From Pseudomonas sp. M30-35 (lineage in GTDB: Bacteria > Pseudomonadota > Gammaproteobacteria > Pseudomonadales > Pseudomonadaceae): DNA of 64,000 nucleotides. The stretch is from the NCBI RefSeq assembly GCF_002163625.1, contig NZ_CP020892.1:4774001-4838000 (forward strand), read 5' to 3'. Below, one piece after another: positions 17,901 to 26,016 of the stretch. The notes beneath the pieces are model-generated. The model was not told the origin of the DNA. It worked only from the letters and a program-made list of their open reading frames with translations, and ran no database searches. Position 1 is the stretch's first letter. Every line of letters begins with the position of its first letter. A program made the position numbers and the translations under genes.

Positions 17901-18821
17901 ATGAGCATAGCAAGCGTTGAACCTACAAAATCAGGGTCCCTGGACTGTTGGAGCTTGAGCTTCAACAACAGCAAACTGCTGATAGCTGAGCAAGGTGCAC
18001 AAATCCTCAGCTATACCCATGACGATGAACCGCCGATCATCTGGCTCAGCCAACAAGCCGAGCTTGAGCCCGGCACTAGCGTGCGCGGTGGCGTGCCCGT
18101 GTGCTGGCCGTGGTTCGGTGACTTGCTACGCAACCCACAAACCGTTCAAGCCATGTACCAGCAGCCGCACCAGGCACCTGCACACGGCCTTGTGCGCAGC
18201 ATTGATTGGTCATTGGTAGGTGTTGAGCAGCAAGAGCAAGCAGTCGCCATCACCTTTAGCTACAACACCCTTGAACAGCCGCTAGAGCACTGGCCACATG
18301 CTGCCGAATTAACCTTGCGCGTGCGCCTTGGTGAACGCCTGAGCATTAGCCTGATGTGCCGCAACCTTAGCCAGCAACCCTTGGTCTTCAGCCAGGCGCT
18401 GCACAGCTATTTCGCCGTCAGTGATATCAAGCAGGTGAGCGTTGAAGGTCTACAGGATTGCGACTACATCGAGACCTTGGAGGATTGGCAAACGCGCACA
18501 CAATCCGGGGCATTGCACTTCAGCGGTGAGACTGACCGAATCTATCTGAAGCCAGCGGCCAAACTACAGATTATTGACCCACTTTGGCAGCGCACAATCA
18601 ACCTGCTCAGCAGTGGCTCACAATCCGCTGTGGTCTGGAACCCTTGGGTAGCCAAAGCTCAGCGCTTATCGCAATTCGACAGCGCGGCCTGGCAACAAAT
18701 GCTTTGCATCGAGCACGCCAACGTTCTTGATGACGTGGTAACGCTAGCGCCTGCGGCCGAACATGAGTTGTACATCGATATTTGGGTTGAGAAACCAACC
18801 ACCAATCAAACGCTAGTATGA
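17901..18821 (+). CDS. D-hexose-6-phosphate mutarotase (YeaD-like)
   Basis: Aldose-1-epimerase-fold enzyme expected to interconvert the anomers of glucose 6-phosphate or related hexose phosphates in the cytoplasm. Family signatures are SVRGGVPVCWPWFGD, PAHGLVRSIDW (catalytic His region) and the downstream VVWNPWVAKA. Length is 306. The ATG at 17901 has AGGA seven bases upstream; an upstream in-frame start at 17856 would overlap the dctM terminator region and is not supported. It is a single gene between the TRAP operon and the T6SS locus, followed by a hairpin. Confidence 0.9.
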   Translation: MSIASVEPTKSGSLDCWSLSFNNSKLLIAEQGAQILSYTHDDEPPIIWLSQQAELEPGTSVRGGVPVCWPWFGDLLRNPQTVQAMYQQPHQAPAHGLVRSIDWSLVGVEQQEQAVAITFSYNTLEQPLEHWPHAAELTLRVRLGERLSISLMCRNLSQQPLVFSQALHSYFAVSDIKQVSVEGLQDCDYIETLEDWQTRTQSGALHFSGETDRIYLKPAAKLQIIDPLWQRTINLLSSGSQSAVVWNPWVAKAQRLSQFDSAAWQQMLCIEHANVLDDVVTLAPAAEHELYIDIWVEKPTTNQTLV

Positions 18822-18867
18822 AGTAACTATTCTATTAATATATCTGCAATAGCAAAAATCTAGTTTT

Positions 18868-18895
18868 GCGTGTCTGTGGATTCCAACAGACACGC
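18868..18895 (+). terminator. Hairpin after the mutarotase gene
   Basis: GCGTGTCTGT and ACAGACACGC form a perfect 10-bp stem around GGATTCCA, followed by TATTTGAT. It probably ends mutarotase transcription. From here to 19259 (about 365 bp, A+T-rich) no gene is visible, only the candidate regulatory sites listed next. Confidence 0.65.
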
Positions 18896-19108
18896 TATTT
18901 GATCCGCCAATACAAAATCCTATTTGTGACACACCCCTACTTTAGTATTAGGACTGTTTCACAGAATTAAACATCCATAAAATGGATAAAGCCCTGATAT
19001 TAAATGGCTATAAGTGCCTGATAGCGCGGTGATACCACAAAGACAGTACAAAGTTCAGAACTGTAGTACCAATTAAACATCACAGTGATATATTGCCTAT
19101 CGAAAGCA

Positions 19109-19124
19109 AGGCCGATAGGATGCG
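19109..19124 (+). promoter_or_regulatory. Candidate sigma-54 promoter before tssA
   Basis: AGGCCGATAGGATGCG has the invariant GG, ten bases, then GC of a -24/-12 element (GG at 19110-19111, GC at 19122-19123), with GGC and TGC partly matching the consensus. It overlaps an inverted repeat CCTATCG/CGATAGG. The T6SS cluster encodes its own sigma-54 activator, which makes such a promoter plausible, but the match is modest. Confidence 0.3.
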
Positions 19125-19154
19125 GGCCTCAGAGACGTTTGCGCAACTTATTGC

Positions 19155-19192
19155 ACATAGAAAGTGCGCAAAAAGTTGCGCACTTTCTATGT
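19155..19192. repeat. Perfect 17-bp inverted repeat in the tssA leader
   Basis: ACATAGAAAGTGCGCAA (19155-19171), loop AAAG, then TTGCGCACTTTCTATGT (19176-19192): a perfect hairpin of 17 bp ending 67 bp before the tssA start. No T-run follows. It may be a protein operator or an RNA structure controlling T6SS expression. Confidence 0.75.
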
Positions 19193-19259
19193 AGGCTTAC
19201 ATTCACAAACGTGAACTAAGCTACATATTTTTGTCCGCCATATTATACCGAGTCAGGGA

Positions 19260-20825
19260 ATGACCTATTCAAGTCCGTTGTCTGCACGCTACTTCTCGCT
19301 TGCAAACAATCCCATATCAGCCGACAACTTTGCTGGCAGCGATATTCGCTATTCGACAGAGTACGAGCATCTCGAAAGCGAACTTCGCAAAGCAAATGCT
19401 TTACACGAAGTGGGCACGATTGACTGGCAAAAAGTACTCGAATCCAGTGAAGTAATTCTCACCAGCCACTCCAAAGATATCCGCGTGACGGCCTGGTTGA
19501 TCTGGGCGCTTTACCAGCGTGAATCCTTCGCCGGGCTGCACGCTGGAATTGTGCTTTTGCACGCGCTTTGCACCCAGCATTGGGGCAAGCTTTACCCGCA
19601 AAAAGCACGCACTCGCGCCGCCGCAATAAGCTGGTTAACCCCGCGCCTGGAACAAGTTCTTGCAGAGCACGTCCCGGTTGGCGAGCGACTCGACCTGTTT
19701 GGTGATCTCGCGGCAAAACTGCGCGAGCTTGAAGGCTGCCTGTCCGAACAGCTTGGGGCTGACGCTCCCTTACTGCTGCCGCTGTGCAGACGTCTTGAAG
19801 AGCAGATCAAGCGCGCAAGCCAAAGCAAGCAGGATTCGAACAAGGGGGTTGCAGGCGCGATTGCCCAGGTTAAGCAAACTGCAAGCAACTTGCTGACCTC
19901 CGCCGCATCGGTTGATAGCGAAAAAGACGCACACAAGCAGTTGCGTAGCCTGCAAGACCAGTCGCGGCCTCTTTGTGCTTACTGGCTCAAGCAAAAAGTC
20001 AGTGATGTGCGCGCTTTGCGGCTGTCCAGAACCCTGCTGTGGCTACCTATCGACAGTTTGCCGGAACGCAACGCCGAGAAGGTTACGGGTTTACGCGGCC
20101 TGCCTGTGGATAAGTTAAAAAACTATCAGGAGCGTTATCAGCAAGGTCAATACGCCGACCTCTTGGTTGATCTTGAGACCAGTATTGCCAGAGCACCCTT
20201 CTGGCTCGATGGCCAGCACCTCGCTTGGCAATGCCTGCAAGGCCTGAATGCCGAAGCAGCAGCTCTCGAAATCGAAATCCAGTTGGCGTTATTCATGCAA
20301 CGCATGAGTGGCCTTGAAGAGCTGCAGTTTCACGACGCTACACCGTTTGCGGACGAACAAACCCGAGCGTGGCTGAGCTCTCACGTACTGCCCCACGTAA
20401 CGCCACAACAACCAGCCAGCGCGCCCGTGAGCAGCAGTGATGATAGCCAGCGGGCGTGGGATGAAGCCCTGCAAGAAGCGCTACCCGTATTGCGCAAAGA
20501 AGGCTTGAAGCCTGCCGTTCAGCTGATCAAAAAAGCCATGCAATCAGCTCGCGGCGGACGTGAGTCTTTTTTCTGGCAGTTGACCCTCGCTCGACTGTGT
20601 TTCACCGCCAAAAAGTATGAGCTGGCCAAGACCCAACTCGACACCCTTGACCAGATGATTCAAACCTCAGGCATCGCTGCCTGGGAACCCGATCTCGCCC
20701 TCGAAGTCCTGCACATGCTGCATAACTGCTGTGAGCTGTTACCGCAGAACCACTCTGTGCGCGAATACAAGGATGAGATCTACCGCAGGTTGTGCCACAT
20801 CGATCTCGAAGTGGTGCTGGACTAG
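19260..20825 (+). CDS. tssA: T6SS protein TssA (ImpA/VasJ type)
   Basis: Baseplate/sheath-assembly or capping protein of the type VI secretion machine. The N-terminal ImpA_N-type domain starts with SPLSARYFSLANNPISADNFAG and includes LTSHSKDIRVTAWLIWALYQ (about residues 65-85). A low-complexity middle is followed by a C-terminal VasJ-like region (about 370-521) with KYELAKTQLDTLDQMI and LALEVLHMLHNC. Length 521 matches the HSI-2 type. The ATG at 19260 directly follows AGGGA, closer than usual; a GAG 8 bases upstream may serve instead. It is the first gene of the cluster, after a 440-bp leader with a strong palindrome. Confidence 0.9.
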   Translation: MTYSSPLSARYFSLANNPISADNFAGSDIRYSTEYEHLESELRKANALHEVGTIDWQKVLESSEVILTSHSKDIRVTAWLIWALYQRESFAGLHAGIVLLHALCTQHWGKLYPQKARTRAAAISWLTPRLEQVLAEHVPVGERLDLFGDLAAKLRELEGCLSEQLGADAPLLLPLCRRLEEQIKRASQSKQDSNKGVAGAIAQVKQTASNLLTSAASVDSEKDAHKQLRSLQDQSRPLCAYWLKQKVSDVRALRLSRTLLWLPIDSLPERNAEKVTGLRGLPVDKLKNYQERYQQGQYADLLVDLETSIARAPFWLDGQHLAWQCLQGLNAEAAALEIEIQLALFMQRMSGLEELQFHDATPFADEQTRAWLSSHVLPHVTPQQPASAPVSSSDDSQRAWDEALQEALPVLRKEGLKPAVQLIKKAMQSARGGRESFFWQLTLARLCFTAKKYELAKTQLDTLDQMIQTSGIAAWEPDLALEVLHMLHNCCELLPQNHSVREYKDEIYRRLCHIDLEVVLD

Positions 20826-20858
20826 GCCCCCGGGCCATAACCGAACAGGAGAACTCCC

Positions 20859-21365
20859 ATGGCCAAAGAAGGCTCAGTTGCACCTAAGGAACGGATTAAC
20901 GTCACTTTCAAGCCCGCCACTGGCGACGCTCAAGAAGAAATTGAACTGCCGCTGAAGTTGATGGTGTTGGGTGATTTCACTCAGCGTCATGACGAACGCA
21001 AGATCGAAGATCGCAAGCCGGTCAGCATCGACAAAAATACCTTCGACGAAGTGCTCGAGAAGCAAGAGTTGAGTCTGACCTTCACCGTGCCAAACCGTCT
21101 GCAGGAAGACAGTGCCGACGAAGAGCTTGGCGTAAAGCTGAACATCAACTCAATGAAGGACTTCAACCCAGCCAACGTGGTTGAGCAAGTTCCAGAATTG
21201 AAGAAGCTGATGGAGCTGCGTGACGCCTTGGTCGCCCTCAAGGGCCCACTGGGCAACGCTCCAGCGTTCCGCAAAGCCATCGAAAGCGTGTTGGCTGACG
21301 ATGACTCTCGTGACCGCGTACTCGGTGAACTCGGACTCGCTGCCCAAGGCAAGCTTGAATCCTGA
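20859..21365 (+). CDS. tssB: T6SS sheath small subunit TssB
   Basis: Forms the contractile sheath together with TssC. The 168-residue protein carries the TssB signature: ERINVTFKPATGDAQEEIELPLKLMVLGDF at the start, then LGVKLNINSMKDFNPANVV and the PELKKLMELRDALVALKGPLGN helix. The ATG at 20859 has AGGAG 6-7 bases upstream. It lies 33 bp after tssA and 25 bp before tssC. Confidence 0.96.
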   Translation: MAKEGSVAPKERINVTFKPATGDAQEEIELPLKLMVLGDFTQRHDERKIEDRKPVSIDKNTFDEVLEKQELSLTFTVPNRLQEDSADEELGVKLNINSMKDFNPANVVEQVPELKKLMELRDALVALKGPLGNAPAFRKAIESVLADDDSRDRVLGELGLAAQGKLES

Positions 21366-21390
21366 TCGCAATTAACAAGGAAGCTATTAG

Positions 21391-22866
21391 ATGAGCACTA
21401 GCGCAGCAAAAGACACCGGCGGCCAAGCTACCGAAGTCGGTCTTCTGGACCAAATCATCGCTGAAACCCGGCTGACTCCAGACGACGAAGCCTATGACAT
21501 CGCCAAACGTGGCGTGTCGGCGTTCATTGAAGAGTTACTCAAGCCGCAAAACCAAAATGAGCCCGTTAAAAAGGCCATGGTCGATCGCATGATCGCGGAA
21601 ATCGACGCCAAGCTCAGCAGCCAGATGGATGAGATTCTGCATAACCAGAGCTTCCAGGCGCTGGAGTCTTCATGGCGCGGCCTGAAGCTATTGGTTGATC
21701 GCACCGACTTCCGCGAGAACACCAAGCTGGAGCTGATCAACGCTTCCAAGCAAGACTTGCTGGAAGACTTTGAAGACAGCCCAGAAATCGTTCAGTCGGG
21801 CTTGTACAAGCACGTCTACACCGCAGAATACGGTCAGTTCGGTGGCCAGCCAGTCGCGGCGATTATTGCTAACTACTTCTTCAACCCAAGCTCGCCAGAC
21901 ATCAAGACCATGCAGTACGTGGCAAGCGTGGCCTCGATGTCGCACGCGCCGTTCATTGCGGCTGCCGGTCCTAAATTCTTCGGCCTGGAAGCCTTCACTG
22001 GCTTGCCTGATCTGAAAGACCTCAAGGACCACTTCGAAGGCCCGCAATTTGCCAAATGGCAGAGCTTCCGCGAGCAAGAAGATGCGCGTTATGTCGGCCT
22101 GACTTTGCCGCGCTTCCTGCTGCGTAACCCGTACGACCCAGAAGAAAACCCGGTCAAAAGCTTCGTTTACAAAGAAAACGTCGCCAACAGCCACGAGCAT
22201 TATCTGTGGGGCAACACCGCTTACACCTTTGCCAGCAAGCTGACCGACAGCTTCGCCAAATTCCGCTGGTGCCCGAACATCATCGGCCCACAAAGCGGCG
22301 GCGCGGTTGAAGACCTGCCATTGCACCACTTTGAAAGCATGGGCGAAATCGAAACCAAGATTCCAACTGAAGTGCTGGTTTCCGACCGCCGCGAGTACGA
22401 GCTGGCTGAAGAAGGCTTTATCGCCCTTACCATGCGTAAAGGCAGCGACAACGCCGCGTTTTTCTCGGCCAACTCAGCGCAGAAGCCGAAGTTCTTCGGC
22501 AACAGTGCAGAAGGTAAAAACGCAGAACTCAACTACAAGTTGGGCACTCAGCTGCCATACCTGTTCATCGTCAACCGCTTGGCGCACTACTTGAAAGTGC
22601 TGCAGCGCGAGCAGATCGGCTCGTGGAAAGAGCGCACCGACCTTGAGCTGGAACTGAACAAATGGATTCGTCAGTTCGTTGCCGACCAAGAAAACCCGAA
22701 CGCTGAAATCCGTGGCCGTCGTCCGCTGCGCGCCGCTCAGGTTGTGGTTAGCGATGTTGAAGGCGAGCCTGGCTGGTACCGCGTCAGCCTGAATGTGCGT
22801 CCGCACTTCAAGTACATGGGTGCAGATTTCACCCTGTCGCTGGTTGGCAAGCTGGATAAGGAATAA
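21391..22866 (+). CDS. tssC: T6SS sheath large subunit TssC
   Basis: Main sheath protein, which binds ClpV for disassembly when exposed in the contracted state. Diagnostic stretches are LESSWRGLKLLVDRTDF, GGQPVAAIIANYFFNPSSPD, FTGLPDLKDLKDHFEGP, SRFLLRNPYDP-like RFLLRNPYDPEENPV and the C-terminal PHFKYMGADFTLSLVGKLD. Length 491 is standard. The gene follows tssB closely and is 6 bp from tssE. Confidence 0.97.
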   Translation: MSTSAAKDTGGQATEVGLLDQIIAETRLTPDDEAYDIAKRGVSAFIEELLKPQNQNEPVKKAMVDRMIAEIDAKLSSQMDEILHNQSFQALESSWRGLKLLVDRTDFRENTKLELINASKQDLLEDFEDSPEIVQSGLYKHVYTAEYGQFGGQPVAAIIANYFFNPSSPDIKTMQYVASVASMSHAPFIAAAGPKFFGLEAFTGLPDLKDLKDHFEGPQFAKWQSFREQEDARYVGLTLPRFLLRNPYDPEENPVKSFVYKENVANSHEHYLWGNTAYTFASKLTDSFAKFRWCPNIIGPQSGGAVEDLPLHHFESMGEIETKIPTEVLVSDRREYELAEEGFIALTMRKGSDNAAFFSANSAQKPKFFGNSAEGKNAELNYKLGTQLPYLFIVNRLAHYLKVLQREQIGSWKERTDLELELNKWIRQFVADQENPNAEIRGRRPLRAAQVVVSDVEGEPGWYRVSLNVRPHFKYMGADFTLSLVGKLDKE

Positions 22867-22872
22867 GCACCC

Positions 22873-23298
22873 ATGTCATACGGCAGTCTATTCGAACGCA
22901 TAGGTGGTGAACTTGACCGACGCTCCAGCTGGACGCGTGAGGCAAGTGCCATGGCGTCGGTGGCTGCCCATTTGGCAAAAATGCTCAGCACCCGGGCCGG
23001 CAGCGTGCAAACGCTCGCCGACTACGGGTTGCCCGATCTCAACGATATGCGCTTGTCACTGCACGACTCGTTGCAGCAAGCGCGTATCGCTATCGAACGC
23101 TTTATCGAAGCGTACGAACCCCGTTTACGTGAGGTCAGGGTTGTGTCGATGCCACGCGACCAAAACCCACTAAACCTGGCCTTCACGATTGAAGGCCTGC
23201 TTGAAGTAGCCGGCATTAAACGCCGGGTAAGTTTCGCTGCCAGCTTGGACGGCAGTGGCCAAGTCACCGTTAACGCAGGAGAGCCCCGTGTCTGGTAA
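22873..23298 (+). CDS. tssE: T6SS baseplate protein TssE (gp25-like)
   Basis: Small baseplate wedge component similar to phage T4 gp25. The 141 residues begin SLFERIGGELD and contain the family core YGLPDLNDMRLSLHDSLQQA and EPRLREVRVVSM, followed by the beta part LAFTIEGLLEVAGIKRRVSF. The start ATG lies 6 bp after tssC. Its last 11 bases overlap the PAAR gene. In HSI-2 of P. aeruginosa tssF would follow at once; here a 2.7-kb cargo module intervenes. Confidence 0.93.
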   Translation: MSYGSLFERIGGELDRRSSWTREASAMASVAAHLAKMLSTRAGSVQTLADYGLPDLNDMRLSLHDSLQQARIAIERFIEAYEPRLREVRVVSMPRDQNPLNLAFTIEGLLEVAGIKRRVSFAASLDGSGQVTVNAGEPRVW

Positions 23299-23797
23299 AC
23301 CCGCCGCGCGAATCAGCGACATGACCGCCTGTTCAGGTCATAACAAAAACCCAATCGTAGAGGGTTCTTCAGACGTGCTTTTTGATGGGCTGGGAGCTGC
23401 CCGTCTCGGTGACAAAACCGCGTGCGACAGCGTGATCAGCAGCGCAGTGGTTGGCAACGTGCTAATCAACGGCAAGCCCGCAGCGGTACTCGGCTCCACA
23501 GCCAGCCATAACAACAACGCGATTGTTACTGGCTCCGGGACGGTGGTGATTGGTAATTCGCATACACCGGCTGAGTTTATCCCCTCACTAGGCGTATTTG
23601 ATGAACAGTTCAAGATTATCGACAGTTCTGGCAAGCCACTAGCAAACGTTCCTTACCACATTAAAGAGCAATCAGGACGCACACATACCGGCATCTCTGA
23701 TGCTACCGGTCATACGCCACGTATCACAACGAGCGCACAAGAGAATCTTGAAGTAACTACAGGCGTTGCAGCACTCGAGAAGTGGAGCCTTACGTGA
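23288..23797 (+). CDS. PAAR-domain spike tip protein with TTR-like extension
   Basis: Sharpens the VgrG spike and carries cargo. Residues 1-95 form a PAAR domain: SGKPAARISDMTACSG, GSSDVLFDGLGAARLGD, VLINGKPAAVLGS and GTVVIGNSHTP are its repeating beta motifs. Residues 100-160 (FDEQFKIIDSSGKPLANVPYH... then TDATGH-like ISDATGHTPRI) resemble a transthyretin-type extension often fused to PAAR. The GTG at 23288 has AGGAG 6 bases upstream and overlaps the end of tssE; an upstream ATG at 23255 would add 11 residues read inside tssE. Its stop TGA overlaps the start of the toxin gene (GTGA), so PAAR and toxin are translationally coupled but separate polypeptides. Confidence 0.9.
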   Translation: MSGKPAARISDMTACSGHNKNPIVEGSSDVLFDGLGAARLGDKTACDSVISSAVVGNVLINGKPAAVLGSTASHNNNAIVTGSGTVVIGNSHTPAEFIPSLGVFDEQFKIIDSSGKPLANVPYHIKEQSGRTHTGISDATGHTPRITTSAQENLEVTTGVAALEKWSLT

Positions 23798-24690
23798 ACG
23801 ATTATGTGAAAAACGCGCCAACCAACCAAGAACCCGGGTCTGTCAGTCAGATTCCGGGATACCTAATGCCTGCGCGAGCATTCTTCTATGTGGTAGTAGA
23901 CGAAGTGGGGGCCGACGGCTTTTTGGTACGTAAAATTTACACACCTTCTACCAGTCCGTACTTGAAAGAGATGAATTTAGCACCGCTGCAGGAATTGTCT
24001 GAGCTCACACCAGAACGCTATGGAATGATGCCAAAAAATGCTGCGGCACCCTATTCAATAGCCGAACACGTTATGGGTGGGGGGCGTAATGTTTCATCTT
24101 ATATATCAACCAGCTCAATTTTCCCGCAAGGTTCGCCGAGATTTGACGGTAGAAGTGTATTTATTGACATTAAAAAATCCAAAGCATCGGGCTTAAAACT
24201 TGTTTCAACTAGAGAAATCATTGATGAGCTTAATGCATATAAGACTCAGCATCCCCATCTAGAAAAGCGTGTTACACAAATCGCAAACTACGTAGAAAAT
24301 ATTGACAAAGAAGTTCTACTGCATGGAGAAAAAGTTCCTGCAAGCGCTATCTTCAATGAAGACTCTTTACGCAACACTCAATTATTAACAAGAACGGCCC
24401 GCGCGACCCAAGTATTGGGCATTGTTCTAACAGCTTACGATTTGAATAATGCAACACAGGAGTCAATTGCATTAGGCAGTGCAAAACCTATTGAAGCTGA
24501 ACTAGTTCGCCAAGCTGGCGGCTGGGGTGCTGCATATGCGGGCGCTAAACTCGGCGGGGTGGTGGGCGCGGCAGTCGGTATCGAGACCGGGCCGGGGGCT
24601 ATAATTACAGGACTTGTGGGTGGAATTGTAGGTGGAGTAGCAGGATACTTTGGAGCGGACTGGGTGGCGGATCATATTTATGAAAACTAA
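23794..24690 (+). CDS. Predicted T6SS toxin: ADP-ribosyltransferase-like with glycine-zipper tail
   Basis: About 298 residues from the GTG at 23794, which has GGAG 6 bases upstream and overlaps the PAAR stop. Residues 92-108 (HVMGGGRNVSSYISTSS) resemble the STS motif of cholera-toxin-like ADP-ribosyltransferases. Residues 171-186 (DKEVLLHGEKVPASAI) align with the ExE segment of that family (QEVSALGGIPYSQI), here with D171 and E173. VFIDIKKSKASGLKLVST between them fits the connecting strand. The family's first Arg motif is not clear; R28 is a candidate. Residues 234-290 are a glycine-rich hydrophobic pair of segments (GGVVGAAVG, GLVGGIVGGVAGYFGAD), a glycine zipper that may insert into membranes. 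The function is inferred, since the key Arg is uncertain. An in-frame GTG at 23782 is an alternative start. Confidence 0.62.
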   Translation: MNDYVKNAPTNQEPGSVSQIPGYLMPARAFFYVVVDEVGADGFLVRKIYTPSTSPYLKEMNLAPLQELSELTPERYGMMPKNAAAPYSIAEHVMGGGRNVSSYISTSSIFPQGSPRFDGRSVFIDIKKSKASGLKLVSTREIIDELNAYKTQHPHLEKRVTQIANYVENIDKEVLLHGEKVPASAIFNEDSLRNTQLLTRTARATQVLGIVLTAYDLNNATQESIALGSAKPIEAELVRQAGGWGAAYAGAKLGGVVGAAVGIETGPGAIITGLVGGIVGGVAGYFGADWVADHIYEN

Positions 24691-24731
24691 ACATAATATC
24701 CCTGTTACCTATATGTGTGCTTGGAGCATAT

Positions 24732-25319
24732 ATGAAGTTAATTGATATGATCATAAACAAATTCCGCAAAACAAGTACGCTCAGAGACTTCGGTTGCTCG
24801 CATATGAATCCACTGATCGTTGACGGCTCTGAAAAACTCAATCCTTACCCCCGAAAAATATACTTAAGCGAAAGACAAGTATGCGCCTATTATATAGCTG
24901 CCGTATTACCAACTGAAGAACTTGAACGTCTTGAAACACTCATACTTGAAACAATAAACGTCAAACTTCCTCAAGACAACTCTATAGTCTCTAACATAGA
25001 TAATGAGGCAGTCAGTGCTCATTGGCGCAATGAATTCAATGGTGTTCTAGTAGAACTTACAACTAACTCAAGACGCTTGATAAACGCCATCGATAAATTT
25101 GTCGGACCACCAATGCCTCCATGGATTACGTTTCCCCAACTGCAACCTATTGAAGCAGTTATGGCTAAGCAAGGCAGCCTTGAGTACTGGTGGGAGTGGG
25201 TGTGGATGCCATTTTGGAGTGGTTGCACACCAGCTGCGCGCCATGAGTTTTTACAGCAAACGGGAGCTAATAAAGAATGGCAGGAGCTCCTACTTGATTG
25301 TGACCAACCCAACTTTTAG
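24732..25319 (+). CDS. Candidate immunity protein for the PAAR-linked toxin
   Basis: A 195-residue protein of no family I recognise, without signal peptide or membrane segment, so probably cytoplasmic. It is acidic and aromatic-rich near the end (SLEYWWEWVWMPFWSG). The ATG at 24732 has GGAG 5 bases upstream; an in-frame GTG at 24717 lacks a site. It lies 41 bp after the toxin gene, in A+T-rich DNA unlike the tss genes, exactly where T6SS immunity genes sit. A cytoplasmic immunity protein suits a toxin acting on cytosolic targets. The assignment rests on position only. Confidence 0.6.
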   Translation: MKLIDMIINKFRKTSTLRDFGCSHMNPLIVDGSEKLNPYPRKIYLSERQVCAYYIAAVLPTEELERLETLILETINVKLPQDNSIVSNIDNEAVSAHWRNEFNGVLVELTTNSRRLINAIDKFVGPPMPPWITFPQLQPIEAVMAKQGSLEYWWEWVWMPFWSGCTPAARHEFLQQTGANKEWQELLLDCDQPNF

Positions 25320-25473
25320 TGCTATTTATCCAAACAATATCACCAACGAAACGGGCCTTTATCCCTGGCTCATGACTATTGCTCGAGAAACCTCACACCT
25401 GAATCTATCAAAACTTAGTAAGCACCCTACATTTTAACGACGCAAAGTACTGGACCATAAAGGGAGGTGGATC

Positions 25474-25824
25474 ATGATGACCGGATTACATAGCAAACAA
25501 GAAATTATGTTCCGCGGCTTCTTTTTTGCCACAGCTTTAGTCTATGCAACGGTATTTGCTACGCAATCACTCACAGATAACACGGGGAGACCAAGCTGGG
25601 CACAGTATTTCATAGCATCCGATCTGTACCAGTCGCTGTTAACTTTTTGCATTCTCATGTTTATCCCCATGCTGTATGCGGCAGTTTATTACACGCTCAA
25701 AAGCATCAACCTAACACTGGAACAGCGTAGTTTTAATAAAAGCATTCACTCATTTGTTCTTCCGGCTTCAATAATCTCGGCGCTCTGTAGTTTTAACAAG
25801 CTGCTTTTTGGAAATATTCTCTAA
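25474..25824 (+). CDS. Small inner-membrane protein, possible second immunity factor
   Basis: A 116-residue hydrophobic protein with three predicted membrane helices (about residues 13-33, 50-74 and 88-112). It has a very strong Shine-Dalgarno (AGGGAGGTGG, 25461-25470) before ATGATG. No family is recognised. Following a toxin with a glycine-zipper tail, a membrane protein could protect the inner membrane, giving one immunity protein per toxin half, but this is inference from context. A terminator follows 65 bp downstream. The 154-bp gap before it (25320-25473) holds no convincing gene. Confidence 0.55.
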   Translation: MMTGLHSKQEIMFRGFFFATALVYATVFATQSLTDNTGRPSWAQYFIASDLYQSLLTFCILMFIPMLYAAVYYTLKSINLTLEQRSFNKSIHSFVLPASIISALCSFNKLLFGNIL

Positions 25825-25889
25825 ATGCAAGAATTTCTAAACAGCTCCGTAAGTACATGCATGATCTGCATACTTTTATATTTACTACC

Positions 25890-25915
25890 ACAGCACCCGT
25901 TGCGTGCTGTTTTTT
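25890..25915 (+). terminator. Intrinsic terminator closing the cargo module inside the T6SS locus
   Basis: ACAGCAC (25890-25896) and GTGCTGT (25904-25910) form a 7-bp stem around CCGTTGC, followed by a run of T. It lies 102 bp before tssF and implies that the second half of the T6SS cluster needs read-through or its own promoter in the A+T-rich stretch 25916-26016. Confidence 0.75.
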
Positions 25916-26016
25916 ACCTGCATTAGCTTCGGGTTAACGCTGTAGCAAATCGATTAATGCACGCCACTGAACAACGGTAATTTTTCATTAACCATGAAGT
26001 ACTAAAGGATTGATCC

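Noticed and set aside
19005-19020. TGGCTATAAGTGCC as a sigma-54 promoter
   Set aside because: Spacing between GG and GC is 8 rather than 10 bases.
25099-25437. Plus-strand frame overlapping and extending past the candidate immunity gene
   Set aside because: Overlaps most of a better supported gene in another frame, has no ribosome site and ends in unremarkable A+T-rich sequence.
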